28,651 nucleotides of DNA from Clostridiaceae bacterium (lineage in GTDB: Bacteria > Bacillota > Clostridia > Lachnospirales > Lachnospiraceae). Position numbers and translations under genes: made by a program. Shown here piece after piece: positions 7,958 to 16,730 of the stretch (within the stretch, counting starts at the first letter, position 1; every line of letters starts with the position of its first letter). The stretch lies in NCBI GenBank assembly GCA_018378255.1, contig JAGZXV010000049.1, positions 1-28,651 on the forward strand, read 5' to 3'. A model generated the notes under the pieces. That model was not told the DNA's origin. It ran no database searches and saw only the letters and a program-made list of their open reading frames with translations.

Positions 7958-8309
7958 AGGGGCGCGAGAGATGTACTGGAGTGTGTTTAAGAAGGGGAGG
8001 AAGGGATTATTAGAAATGTATTAAGGGGTAATGAGGAGTTATCAGAAAAGTATTAGAACTGTATTTGAAACAGATTAGTAAATGCGTTAGAGCTGTATTT
8101 GGAATGTATCAGTAAAAGTATTAGAGCTTTGATAGGGGAGCAGAAGGCATCAGATCTGTATTTTAGGTATATTAGAAAAAAATTAGAAGCAAAGCTATGT
8201 CTGGATATCATAAAAATACGAAAAAGCAAAGGTTAATAACCAGCAGATTAGATGAGATTGGAGCGGCTCTTTATTGAGAGCAAATAAATGAAAGGATAGG
8301 TAATATAAC
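7958..8309. other. 352-bp gap with degenerate direct repeats and a possible promoter
   Basis: No gene seen. Bases 8050-8136 carry imperfect direct repeats based on GTATTAGAACTGTATTTG, recurring at about 8050, 8086 (GTTAGAGCTGTATTTGG) and 8118 (GTATTAGAGCT), with TTAGAA fragments before and after. The last 100 bases include an 11-bp palindrome GGTTAATAACC at 8231-8241. A small hairpin GCTCT/AGAGC is also present near 8264-8281. Confidence 0.6.
8183..8211 (+). promoter_or_regulatory. Candidate promoter for the secreted-protein gene
   Basis: TTAGAA at 8183-8188 and TATCAT at 8206-8211 are separated by 17 bases. The -10 is a good match and the -35 is poor. It would allow the 8310 gene to be transcribed apart from the capsule operon. 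Confidence 0.3.
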
Positions 8310-8975
8310 ATGAAAAAGAGATGGTTAGGTATATTTTTGACAGCAGCCCTTGCGGTGTCTCAGCCTGCAGCCGTATTTGCGGCTCCAAGTCCTAATACGA
8401 ATGTCAATTTTGATGATGGAGACAGCAATGGTTACTATGAGGATTCCGTTGCGAATAACCAGACTACAGGAACCAATACGGTAAATAATTCCGGAACCAA
8501 TGCGGCCAACAATGCCGGAACCGGGACAGCAAATGCGGCTTCTGTAGAAGGCGCATCTGAATCAGGAACAGCTGTTATCGGGGATACTCAGGTGGGATTT
8601 GCAACCGGTGAGGCGGCAACCGCAGGCCTTCCGACCCAGACCGTGGAAGCGATTAATGCAATCAATGCAGGAACGGCTCTGACCGAAGCCGTTAAGGGTG
8701 TGGATCTGAACGGATATTCTGCGCTGACTACAGTACAGGCAATCGTGGCAAAGGATGTGAATACAAACCAGCCTAAGACCGGGGAGGTTGCAGTTTCTTT
8801 GTATGTGCCCAACCTGATTCAGGGCCTTGACAATGTCCAGGTATTATTTTACGACAATGCGACCGGATTGTGGAGGTTGATTAATCCAAGTGCGGTGGAT
8901 GCGGCTAATAAGAAGATTACGGTGAATATCAGTGGGTCGGGGTCGTTTAGTGTGGTTTATAAGAGAAACGTTTAA
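8310..8975 (+). CDS. Secreted protein with Asn/Thr/Gly-rich spacer, function unknown
   Basis: 221 aa. A clear signal peptide (KKR, hydrophobic core, cleavage probably after VFA-A near residue 25) is followed by a low-complexity stretch (about residues 45-75) built from NNxGTN-type repeats. The C-terminal half (about residues 85-221) is probably all beta; the segment VQVLFYDNATGLWRLINP and the closing GSGSFSVVYKR look like an extracellular beta-sandwich domain. No catalytic motif, sortase signal or membrane anchor is seen. The start ATG 8310 has GAAAGGATAG about 10 bases upstream. It sits between the conserved capsule genes and the variable glycan cassette, so a surface or export-linked role in capsule organisation is possible, but that rests on position only. 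Confidence 0.8.
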   Translation: MKKRWLGIFLTAALAVSQPAAVFAAPSPNTNVNFDDGDSNGYYEDSVANNQTTGTNTVNNSGTNAANNAGTGTANAASVEGASESGTAVIGDTQVGFATGEAATAGLPTQTVEAINAINAGTALTEAVKGVDLNGYSALTTVQAIVAKDVNTNQPKTGEVAVSLYVPNLIQGLDNVQVLFYDNATGLWRLINPSAVDAANKKITVNISGSGSFSVVYKRNV

Positions 8976-9099
8976 GGTTAAAAATTGAGATTTGCAGCCA
9001 GGGAGGAATTGGACTGAGGATGGAAGGAATCTCTGGCGAAGTTATATCTGCTCATGTTGATAAAAATTGTTAAGTGGCATTAATAAGCAGCAGAAAGAC

Positions 9100-9106
9100 A
9101 AAGGAG
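9100..9106 (+). promoter_or_regulatory. Ribosome binding site that sets the start of the first GT4 gene
   Basis: AAAGGAG lies nine bases before GTG 9116. The longer open frame begins at GTG 9074 with no ribosome site, and this one would be inside it, so 9116 is the better start. Confidence 0.7.
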
Positions 9107-9115
9107 TACGTTGTT

Positions 9116-10249
9116 GTGGAACGTCAGAAAAAATTAACTATTGCAATGCTCGGACATAAGCGTATTCCATCAAGGGAGGGCGGAATTGAGATTGTAGTAG
9201 AGGAGCTCTCTACACGAATGGTACAGAATGGCAATTCCGTTATTTGCTACAACAGATCAGGCCATCACGTTAGCGGAAAGGAATTTGACGGAAATGCCCT
9301 TAAAGAATATAAGGGTGTGAAATTGAAATTAGTTTATACAATTAACCGCAAAGGTCTTGCCGCTATGACGTCCTCTTTCTTTGGTGCATTATGCTGTGCA
9401 TTTTCAAAATATGATATAGTTCATTTTCATGCAGAAGGACCTTGTGCCATGTTATGGATTCCTAAAATATTCGGAAAACGATGCGTGGCAACAATACACG
9501 GTATTGACTGGCAAAGAGCGAAATGGAACGGTTTTGCCAGAAGGTACATTAAATTTGGAGAAAAAGTCGCTGTGAAATATGCGGATGAAATTATCGTTCT
9601 TTCAAAAGGCATTCAGAAGTATTTTATGGACAGCTACGAACGAAAGACAGTTTTTATCCCCAATGGTGTCAGTCAGCCGGTTCTTTGCAGGCCGCTACTT
9701 ATTAAAGCGAAATTTGGACTTGATAAAGATGAATATATTCTTTTCCTTGGACGTTTAGTTCCGGAGAAAGGGATTACATATTTAATAGAGGCTTTTAAGA
9801 AGGTTAAGACAGATAAAAAACTTGTGATCACCGGAGGAAGCTCAGATACAGAAGCATTTATGCAGGAATTGAAGGAACTATCCCGGGGAGATGACAGAAT
9901 TCTATTTACCGGTTTTGTGCAGGGACAGATGCTGGAAGAACTATATAGTAATGCGTATATTTATACATTGCCGTCCGATTTGGAAGGGATGCCGCTTAGC
10001 CTTCTGGAAGCTATGAGTTATGGTAACTGTTGTCTGGTATCAGATATCACTGAGTGTACGGAAGTCGTTGAAGATAAGGCAATGATTTTCAAAAAGTCGG
10101 ATGTAGCTGATCTACAGCACAAACTACAATATGCTTGTGAAAATCCAGAAGAGGTATATAAATTGAAGAATCAAGCAGCGGACTTTATTTGCAGGAAATA
10201 TAGCTGGAATGATGTGGTAAGGCAGACATTGGAATTATATCAGAAGTAA
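9116..10249 (+). CDS. GT4-family glycosyltransferase (DUF1972/rhamnosyltransferase-like)
   Basis: Cytoplasmic retaining GT-B glycosyltransferase, 377 aa from GTG 9116. The N-terminal domain carries GHKRIPSREGGIEIVVEEL, which is characteristic of the DUF1972 subgroup found in capsule loci, followed by FHAEGPCAMLW and TIHGIDWQR. The C-terminal nucleotide-sugar domain contains LFLGRLVPEKGITYLIEAF and the E-x7-E motif in LEGMPLSLLEAMSYG. It probably adds the second sugar to the lipid-linked precursor. DUF1972 members are often rhamnosyl- or galactosyl-transferases, but donor and acceptor cannot be assigned. It opens the AT-rich variable cassette and is followed within 15 bases by the remnant of an acyltransferase gene. 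Confidence 0.9.
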   Translation: MERQKKLTIAMLGHKRIPSREGGIEIVVEELSTRMVQNGNSVICYNRSGHHVSGKEFDGNALKEYKGVKLKLVYTINRKGLAAMTSSFFGALCCAFSKYDIVHFHAEGPCAMLWIPKIFGKRCVATIHGIDWQRAKWNGFARRYIKFGEKVAVKYADEIIVLSKGIQKYFMDSYERKTVFIPNGVSQPVLCRPLLIKAKFGLDKDEYILFLGRLVPEKGITYLIEAFKKVKTDKKLVITGGSSDTEAFMQELKELSRGDDRILFTGFVQGQMLEELYSNAYIYTLPSDLEGMPLSLLEAMSYGNCCLVSDITECTEVVEDKAMIFKKSDVADLQHKLQYACENPEEVYKLKNQAADFICRKYSWNDVVRQTLELYQK

Positions 10250-10263
10250 AGGCGGAGGGCGTT

Positions 10264-10421
10264 ATGGAGAAGAAATACTATGGTTCGGTTGATGGACTGA
10301 GGATGATTGCGGCCTTTGGTATTGTGATGATGCCTATGAAGGATTCGCGGATATTACCTTGATTTTTGGTTTCCTTTCAAATTCTATTTCTGTGATTGTT
10401 TCTGTGATTTTTAAACTTTAA
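10264..10421 (+). pseudogene. Remnant of an acyltransferase-3 family gene (O-acetyltransferase-like)
   Basis: ATG 10264 begins MEKKYYGSVDGLRMIAAFGI, the typical N-terminus and first helix of acyltransferase-3 (OafA-like) membrane proteins, and hits TGA at 10360-10362 after 32 codons. Around base 10335 the reading switches to another frame that continues YEGFADITLIFGFLSNSISV and ends at TAA 10421. From memory of the family, that second piece resembles a segment that lies well over 60 residues further into such proteins. An internal deletion with frameshift plus loss of the rest of the gene explains both fragments. The capsule repeat unit may once have been O-acylated. It sits at the junction between two glycosyltransferase genes, suggesting cassette exchange. 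Confidence 0.7.
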
Positions 10422-10511
10422 TAAGTTTTATTTTTTCATTAATTAAGAAGAAAGAAAAATAACTGGAGTTTTCCTTAACTAGAAAAAAATCAAACTAATG
10501 AGGAATTGATT

Positions 10512-11747
10512 ATGCGGATATTAATGATCAATAAGTTTCTCTATTCCAATGGTGGATCAGAGACATATATATTTAAAGTTGGAGATGGCCTGAAAAATCA
10601 AGGACATGAAGTCCAGTATTTTGGGATGGAGCATGAGGGACGTTGTGTTGGTAATGCAGTAAATGCTTATACCAGCGATATGGATTTTCATGGCGGTTCC
10701 AAACTATCTAAATTGAACTATCCTCTAAAGGCCGTTTATTCCACTGAGGCGCGGAAAAAGCTGCGTTTAGTACTTAATGATTTTAAGCCACACATACTTC
10801 ACATAAATAACTTTAATTATCAGCTTACTCCTTCTATTATTTTAGAGATCCAAAAGTGGCGTAAAGAGGGCAATAAATGTCAAATTATATATACTGCACA
10901 TGACTACCAACTGGTTTGTCCCAACCATATGTGCAATAAGCCTAATATTGGTGGAAACTGTGAGATGTGTTTCGGGGGACATTACTTGAATTGTATTAGG
11001 GGGAAATGTATTCACGGAAGTATAGCTAAAAGTACTATTGGTTCTATAGAGGCAGTGTTCTGGAAGCTAAACGGCGCTTATAAGTACATTGACATAATAA
11101 TATGTTGTTCTGCGTTCTTAAAAACAAAGATGGATAGCAATCCACTATTCGCCATGAAAACAATTGTGCTTCATAACTTTGTAGATAGAATAGCTTGGAA
11201 AAATACTCCTAAGAAAGATTACGTTCTATATTTCGGTCGTTACAGTACAGAGAAAGGAATTGGAACACTGATTAAGGTGTGTAAAGAATTATCTAATGTA
11301 CAGTTTGTCTTTGCTGGTGCGGGTCCATTGGAAAACGATGTTAATGGTATTCCCAATATCAGCAATGTTGGATTCCAGCGAGGAGAATCATTGGAAAAAC
11401 TTATTCGAGAGGCAAGATTTTCTATTTGCCCATCTGAGTGGTATGAAAATTGTCCGTTTTCTGTGATGGAGAGTCAAATGTATGGTACCCCGGTTCTGGG
11501 AGCAAACATTGGCGGTATTCCCGAATTGATCGAAAATGACAAGACTGGTGAACTGTTTGAGAGTGGTAATGCTGCTGAACTGAAGATAAAGATACAGAAA
11601 TTGTGGAATAGCCGGGAATTGACAGATCGGTACAGTAGGAATTGTAAAGATATCAAGTTCGATAGTATCGAAGAATACATAAAGAAGCTGATTCAGATTT
11701 ATAGAGGTAAAGGGGAAGGTAGTGGATACTGTTATAAAGGGAGATAA
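10512..11747 (+). CDS. GT4-family glycosyltransferase with a cysteine cluster
   Basis: GT-B glycosyltransferase, 411 aa from ATG 10512 (GAGGAA seven bases upstream; a TTG at 10506 is in frame but too close to it). The N-terminal motif MINKFLYSNGGSETYIF and the C-terminal LYFGRYSTEKGIGTLI, SEWYENCPFSVMESQMYG and NIGGIPELI are typical of GT4. Six cysteines between residues 136 and 166 (C-x4-C-x8-C-x2-C-x7-C-x4-C, just after HDYQLV) form an insert that could bind a metal; the same insert occurs in one GT4 subgroup of capsule loci. Donor sugar unknown. It overlaps the upstream part of the radical SAM frame and ends four bases before that gene's preferred ATG, implying coupled translation. Confidence 0.9.
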   Translation: MRILMINKFLYSNGGSETYIFKVGDGLKNQGHEVQYFGMEHEGRCVGNAVNAYTSDMDFHGGSKLSKLNYPLKAVYSTEARKKLRLVLNDFKPHILHINNFNYQLTPSIILEIQKWRKEGNKCQIIYTAHDYQLVCPNHMCNKPNIGGNCEMCFGGHYLNCIRGKCIHGSIAKSTIGSIEAVFWKLNGAYKYIDIIICCSAFLKTKMDSNPLFAMKTIVLHNFVDRIAWKNTPKKDYVLYFGRYSTEKGIGTLIKVCKELSNVQFVFAGAGPLENDVNGIPNISNVGFQRGESLEKLIREARFSICPSEWYENCPFSVMESQMYGTPVLGANIGGIPELIENDKTGELFESGNAAELKIKIQKLWNSRELTDRYSRNCKDIKFDSIEEYIKKLIQIYRGKGEGSGYCYKGR

Positions 11748-11751
11748 AGCT

Positions 11752-12948
11752 ATGACTAAGAAAAAAAGCAGCGAGAGAAAACTGAATGGCACTGTGATTG
11801 TTAGTTATCGTTGTAATGCTAGATGTTCTATGTGTAATCGATACAAGGCTCCATCAAAGCCAGAAGAAGAGATATCGATTGAGACAATTAAGAAACTGCC
11901 AAAGATGTATTTTACAAATATTACAGGTGGTGAGCCATTTATACGTAGTGATTTGAAAGATATTGTACATGAGCTTTATAAGAAGAGTGACCGCATTGTT
12001 ATTTCTACAAATGGTTTTTTTACTGAGCGTATTGTGGATCTTTGCAGAGAATTTCCGCATATCGGTATTCGCATTTCTATAGAAGGTTTAGAGCAAACCA
12101 ATAATGAAATTAGGGGTCTGGAGAATGGATATCAGCGTGGTTATAGCACGTTAAAAAGACTTCGAGAAATGGGTATGAAAGATGTCGGCTTTGGTATGAC
12201 TGTTCAGGACAGGAATGCATCTGATTTAGTACCTTTATATAAGATTTCGGATAGAATGGGAATGGAATTTGCTACGGCATCATTACATAACAGCTTTTAC
12301 TTTGTGGAATCGAAAAACATAATCCATGACCGCCCTATGGTGGCTAAAAACTTAGAGCATCTGGTCAATACACTGTTGCATTCTAACAGCCCCAAAAAGT
12401 GGTTCCGTGCATACTTCAATCACGGTCTAATTAACTATATCTATGGTCAAAAGAGATTACTTCCCTGTGATATGAGTTTTGATACATTCTTCATAGATCC
12501 ATATGGTGACGTTATGCCCTGCAATGGAACCCAAGACAAGGAGGTCATAGGTAATCTGAATACCCAGAGTTGGGATGAATTATGGAATAGTGCCCAAGCG
12601 GATAAAGTGCGTGAGAAAGTACGATGCTGTGACCGTAACTGTTGGATGATCGGAAGTGTAAGCCCGGCTATGCATAAATATATTTGGCAGCCGTTGATTT
12701 GGGTTATGTTTCATAAAGGAAAAACTTTAATTACTGAGCATCCATATTCTATGTATGAAAATAAAATTGTTCGGAATTATCGTGAGGGGAAGGTGACGAA
12801 AGAGGAACTGGATAAATTATCAACATGTGACATGTGTACAGCAATTAATAATGGTTTGAGTGCAGCAAGTATGGAACAACTTATAGGTAGAACTGGTGAA
12901 GAAATTGTAGATGCTGATATTAAGAAACAGATGAAGATGGGAGATTAA
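11752..12948 (+). CDS. Radical SAM/SPASM-domain protein of the glycan cassette
   Basis: 398 aa. The radical SAM [4Fe-4S] motif is RCNARCSMC (C-x3-C-x2-C) near residue 22-29. GGEPF and the strand motifs VISTNGF and IRISIEGL follow, as in the family TIM barrel. The C-terminal half has a SPASM-like pattern for auxiliary clusters (FIDPYGDVMPCNG, IGNLNTQSWDELW, RCCDRNC) plus a late CDMC pair. Such proteins modify peptides or, in some loci, sugars; the position between glycosyltransferases points to a sugar- or glycan-modifying step, but the substrate is not known. ATG 11752 has AAAGGGAG eight bases upstream. A GTG at 11722 with AAGGGGAAGG is an alternative that would overlap the upstream gene by 26 bases. 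Confidence 0.88.
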   Translation: MTKKKSSERKLNGTVIVSYRCNARCSMCNRYKAPSKPEEEISIETIKKLPKMYFTNITGGEPFIRSDLKDIVHELYKKSDRIVISTNGFFTERIVDLCREFPHIGIRISIEGLEQTNNEIRGLENGYQRGYSTLKRLREMGMKDVGFGMTVQDRNASDLVPLYKISDRMGMEFATASLHNSFYFVESKNIIHDRPMVAKNLEHLVNTLLHSNSPKKWFRAYFNHGLINYIYGQKRLLPCDMSFDTFFIDPYGDVMPCNGTQDKEVIGNLNTQSWDELWNSAQADKVREKVRCCDRNCWMIGSVSPAMHKYIWQPLIWVMFHKGKTLITEHPYSMYENKIVRNYREGKVTKEELDKLSTCDMCTAINNGLSAASMEQLIGRTGEEIVDADIKKQMKMGD

Positions 12949-12951
12949 GTT

Positions 12952-14181
12952 TTGAATATTTTATATATTGCATATTCTTGTGATCCTTATGAGGGAAGCG
13001 AAGATAGGATTGGATGGAGTGTTCCTTTTGAAAGTGCAAAAACCAATTGTGTTTATGTCATTACTAAAGAAGAACAGAGGACCTCAGTTGAAAGGTTTCT
13101 GCGAGAGAATCCGGTGAAAAATATTAAGTTTTATTTTGTAGATATACCTGCATTTTACAAAGAAATTTTTAAAGGTTTTATGTATTCTGGAAGACTTAAT
13201 ATTTGGAATAGACATGCTTTTCCACTTGCTCAAAGTATTTGTAAAGAATTTGCGATTAATATTATTCACCAAATAACTCCGATTGAATTTAGAGCTATTG
13301 GTAAGTATGGAAAGATATCCGATATAAAGTTTGTTTGTGGACCTCTTGGCGGTGGAGAATTTATTCCTAGTGGTTTGAAATATTACGCCCGGGGACATGT
13401 TTTAATTGAGATGGTACGATCAGTTAGTAACCGATGGTATCGTTTTAAATTCAGAGTAACTGGAAAATTAAATCAATGTGATTATATTATGTTTGCCAAT
13501 GAAGAAACCCGTGATTTTTTAATTAAGGGATGGGAACAAAAATTGAAGATAAATAATAAGCCAATTACTGAAACTGCACTTGATATAATGGAAGAAGAGG
13601 AGCAGTTTGATGAGAAAAAAGATAACAAAAAGTGTGTGTTTTTTGCTGCAGGAAGAATGATATACCGAAAAGGTTATGAGCTCCTTTTGGATGCACTAGC
13701 AAAAGTTCCTGGGGAGTTAAATTATACATTACGTATTGCTGGCAACGGACCAGAATTGATAAAATTACAGGCTATATGTAGTCGTAATTTAAATTTGACG
13801 AATCACGTGTCATTTATAGGGGGCCGTAAATATCCTGAAATAATAAACGAATATAATAATGCGGATGTGTTTGTTATGCCGAGTATTCGGGAAACTACAG
13901 GTACAGTTTTACTAGAAGCAATTTCAAAAGGAGTTCCTGTTATCACAATCAATAGATTTGGTGGAGCAATACTCATAGATAATGAAAATGGTTGGCTCTA
14001 TGATGGTTCGGATAAAGAGGAGTATATTGAAAAGCTCAAAAATGCCATTGTTGAGTGTATACAAAATCCGAAAGAAGTCAGACGTCGTGGCAAGAACGCT
14101 CGAAAGAATGCTGAGAAGTACACATGGAAATCAAAAAACAAGTTTTATCAGAAAATATACTATGAATTGTTGAGAGGATAG
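12952..14181 (+). CDS. GT4-family glycosyltransferase
   Basis: 409 aa GT-B enzyme. The TTG start at 12952 comes three bases after the radical SAM stop. It is supported by GATGGGAGA upstream and by the immediately conserved N-terminus LYIAYSCDPYEGSEDRIGW, seen in a capsule GT4 subgroup. Further motifs are CGPLGGGEFIP (about residues 126-136), AAGRMIYRKGYELLLDAL and the E-x7-E region IRETTGTVLLEAISKG. It probably extends the repeat unit; the donor is not predictable. Coding is tightly spaced with the gene before it, and 133 bases separate it from the next gene. AT content is clearly higher than in the conserved capsule genes. Confidence 0.9.
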   Translation: MNILYIAYSCDPYEGSEDRIGWSVPFESAKTNCVYVITKEEQRTSVERFLRENPVKNIKFYFVDIPAFYKEIFKGFMYSGRLNIWNRHAFPLAQSICKEFAINIIHQITPIEFRAIGKYGKISDIKFVCGPLGGGEFIPSGLKYYARGHVLIEMVRSVSNRWYRFKFRVTGKLNQCDYIMFANEETRDFLIKGWEQKLKINNKPITETALDIMEEEEQFDEKKDNKKCVFFAAGRMIYRKGYELLLDALAKVPGELNYTLRIAGNGPELIKLQAICSRNLNLTNHVSFIGGRKYPEIINEYNNADVFVMPSIRETTGTVLLEAISKGVPVITINRFGGAILIDNENGWLYDGSDKEEYIEKLKNAIVECIQNPKEVRRRGKNARKNAEKYTWKSKNKFYQKIYYELLRG

Positions 14182-14314
14182 ATCAGATTAAAATAGATAA
14201 TTATGTCATAGTTATTGATCCCTGAACAAGAGTAGTAATTTTATAAATAAATTAAATATGGGCAAGATAGAAGTTATTACGGAAATTGTTTTTAACATAC
14301 GGAGAATGGGCCAT

Positions 14315-15340
14315 ATGAAAGAAAGTTTAATATCTGTTGTTTTACCAATATATAATGTCGAAAAGTATCTGAATCGCTGTATAAATAGCGTTATAAATCA
14401 GAGTTATTACAATCTTGAAATAATTCTTGTAGACGATGGTTCATTGGATAAATGCCCCCAAATTTGCGATGAATGGGCGAAAAAAGATAGGCGGATTAAA
14501 GTTATTCATAAAAAGAATGCAGGCCTTGGTTATGCAAGAAACACAGGTATCGAGAATGCTTGTGGTGAATATATTTGCTTTATTGATAGTGATGATTATG
14601 TTGCTTTGGATATGATAGAGAGGACTTATAGTTTAGCAAAAAAAACAAATGCCGATATAGTGTCATATGGATACTGTTTTGTAGATTCTAAAGGTGAAAA
14701 GGGAAAAAGTTTTATTCCCAGGCCCAATAAAATGTTTTTCGAAGGAGAGGACATACTTTCTTATGTATTGCCCAATATGTTGCAAAATACTCCTAAAACC
14801 GGATGTGAATTCTGGATGAGTATGTGTGGAGGGCTTTTTTCTTTTGATTTAATAAAGCGGGCAAATTGGTATATGGTTTCCGAAAGGGAAGTTATTTCTG
14901 AAGATGTGTTCTCTTTATTAAGACTCTATAAGAATGTAAAAAGCATAGCATTTATAGCTGAGGTTTTTTATTACTATTGTGAAAACACAAAATCGTTGAC
15001 ACATACATATAGGATCGATAGATATGAGAGAATAAAACATTTTTATGATGTTTCAATAGCTGAGTGTGATAGGCTGGGGTATAGTGAAGTGGTTAAAACC
15101 AGGCTGGCTAACCCATATCTAGCTAATACTCTAGCCACTTTAAAAATGATAATTACATCTGACCTAGATAGCAAAGAAAAAAAGAAGAAATTTAGAAAAA
15201 TAGTTGGAGATGAACATCTTCAAAGGGTACTAAGAAGGCAGGATAAGAAATATATATCTATACAGAAAAAACTCCTTTGGGCAGCAATGAGAAAAAGAAT
15301 GTATTTGCTCTGCTATTTAATGATTTGGGCGAAAACATGA
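14315..15340 (+). CDS. GT2-family glycosyltransferase
   Basis: GT-A fold inverting glycosyltransferase, 341 aa. The N-terminal catalytic domain shows ISVVLPIYNVEKYL, ILVDDGSLDKC, KNAGLGYARNTGIENA and the DxD-type metal motif FIDSDDYV. The C-terminal 140 residues are helical and end in basic and aromatic residues that suggest membrane association. The frame is open from ATG 14258, but the 19 extra residues lack family character, and GGAG at 14301-14304 sits ten bases before ATG 14315, which I chose. It belongs to the variable cassette. Donor and linkage cannot be read from sequence. Confidence 0.9.
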   Translation: MKESLISVVLPIYNVEKYLNRCINSVINQSYYNLEIILVDDGSLDKCPQICDEWAKKDRRIKVIHKKNAGLGYARNTGIENACGEYICFIDSDDYVALDMIERTYSLAKKTNADIVSYGYCFVDSKGEKGKSFIPRPNKMFFEGEDILSYVLPNMLQNTPKTGCEFWMSMCGGLFSFDLIKRANWYMVSEREVISEDVFSLLRLYKNVKSIAFIAEVFYYYCENTKSLTHTYRIDRYERIKHFYDVSIAECDRLGYSEVVKTRLANPYLANTLATLKMIITSDLDSKEKKKKFRKIVGDEHLQRVLRRQDKKYISIQKKLLWAAMRKRMYLLCYLMIWAKT

Positions 15341-15360
15341 GAAAATAATTGGTGGTTTGA

Positions 15361-16674
15361 ATGGTAATAAGATGGAAAAACAATTCGGTTTATATACAAA
15401 AAAGCATAAAATCTTTGGTTTGGTTACACCTGTACTATTTATTTATGTATGGCTTTTTTAGGGATATTGTCGGCTTACCAAAAACTATATCATATGCTCT
15501 GGATTTCTTTAATATAGCAATATTTTTTTATGCATTATTACATAAAAAAATACAAAATTTAAGAGGAAAAAGCTACAAATTTTTCTTCTTATGGATACTA
15601 TTCTTTTTACTATCCACAATAATTGGTCTCATATTGGTGGGCGGTTCACCTATACTTTATATATGGGGATTTAGGAATAGTTTCCGCTATTATGGATTTT
15701 TTTTATCATGTGCAGTGTTGCTGGATTTATCTGATATTTATGAAATCATACCTGTCTTTAAACGAATTTACATACTCAACTTGATTATATGTACGGTTGA
15801 ATTAATAATGGGATACAGTGGCGATTATTTAGGCGGAATATTTGGGACACAACAGGGAAGCAATGGTTATCTGAATTTGTTCATGGTTATTGTGACGGCA
15901 ATTTACGTTACAGAATACCTGGAAAAGAGAAATGGTTTAGTAAAAACTGCATTTATTATATTAAGTTGCTTTTATTTGATGGCAATATCAGAATTGAAAG
16001 TGTATTTATTTGAATTACCAATTATTGTTTTTATAGGTATGATAAATGTAAAGTTTAACTTCAGAAAAATTATTTTAATTATGCTAGGTATTAGTGGTGT
16101 ATCTGTTGGTATTTTAATGCTTGGTTATTTCTTTGAAGAATCAGGTATTTCATTTTTTACATCAGATGCAATTTATAAATACATGGGTGACAGAGGATAT
16201 ACAAATTCTGGAGACCTGAACAGGTTTAATGCTGTACCGCAGTTGTTCAAGAGATTTCTTGTTGGGGACACAAGCAGAAAGCTTTTTGGAATTGGATTGG
16301 GGAATGCCAGTTATTCATCCGCATTTTGGTTCTTCAATAGCAGTTTTTACAAGATATATAACGCATTACATTATCAGTGGTTTACTGATGCTATAATTTA
16401 TATTGAGACGGGAGCGGTTGGATTGCTTTTTTTTGAAGGTTTTTTCATATGTATTTTTTTATTTGCAAGAAAGATGAATAGAGTGTTACAAAATATCGAC
16501 ATAGGAGAAACGACAGTCGAATCGAGAATCATTGTACAAGTTTCCTGTATAGTAGCATTTATGTGTATTATAAATTCCATATATAATAGTTCTCTAAGCT
16601 TAGATTCGGCCTATATGGTTTATATTTTGTTAGCGGCTCCTGTAATTGTAGATCGTCAAATGAAAGTGCTGTAG
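15361..16674 (+). CDS. wzy: Polytopic membrane protein, probable repeat-unit polymerase (Wzy)
   Basis: 437 aa with about ten or more hydrophobic helices and a long hydrophilic loop between about residues 255 and 335, the usual shape of Wzy polymerases and O-antigen ligase-like proteins. Sequence signatures of this family are weak, so the call rests on topology and on position between the glycosyltransferases and the flippase. Wzy joins lipid-linked repeat units on the outer face of the membrane. No other polymerase candidate is in the locus. ATG 15361 has only a weak ribosome site (GGTGG), so the start is less certain; the second methionine is well inside. It is the most AT-rich gene of the cassette by eye. 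Confidence 0.75.
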   Translation: MVIRWKNNSVYIQKSIKSLVWLHLYYLFMYGFFRDIVGLPKTISYALDFFNIAIFFYALLHKKIQNLRGKSYKFFFLWILFFLLSTIIGLILVGGSPILYIWGFRNSFRYYGFFLSCAVLLDLSDIYEIIPVFKRIYILNLIICTVELIMGYSGDYLGGIFGTQQGSNGYLNLFMVIVTAIYVTEYLEKRNGLVKTAFIILSCFYLMAISELKVYLFELPIIVFIGMINVKFNFRKIILIMLGISGVSVGILMLGYFFEESGISFFTSDAIYKYMGDRGYTNSGDLNRFNAVPQLFKRFLVGDTSRKLFGIGLGNASYSSAFWFFNSSFYKIYNALHYQWFTDAIIYIETGAVGLLFFEGFFICIFLFARKMNRVLQNIDIGETTVESRIIVQVSCIVAFMCIINSIYNSSLSLDSAYMVYILLAAPVIVDRQMKVL

Positions 16675-16730
16675 GCTGCTAACACTACAATATTAGGGAT
16701 GAATTCAGTTTTAGGGAGGATTATAAACAT

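Noticed and set aside
11090..11107. ACATAATAATATGT inside a GT4 gene, similar to the switch repeat
   Set aside because: Only the outer arms resemble the repeat; the centre differs and it lies within a conserved coding region.
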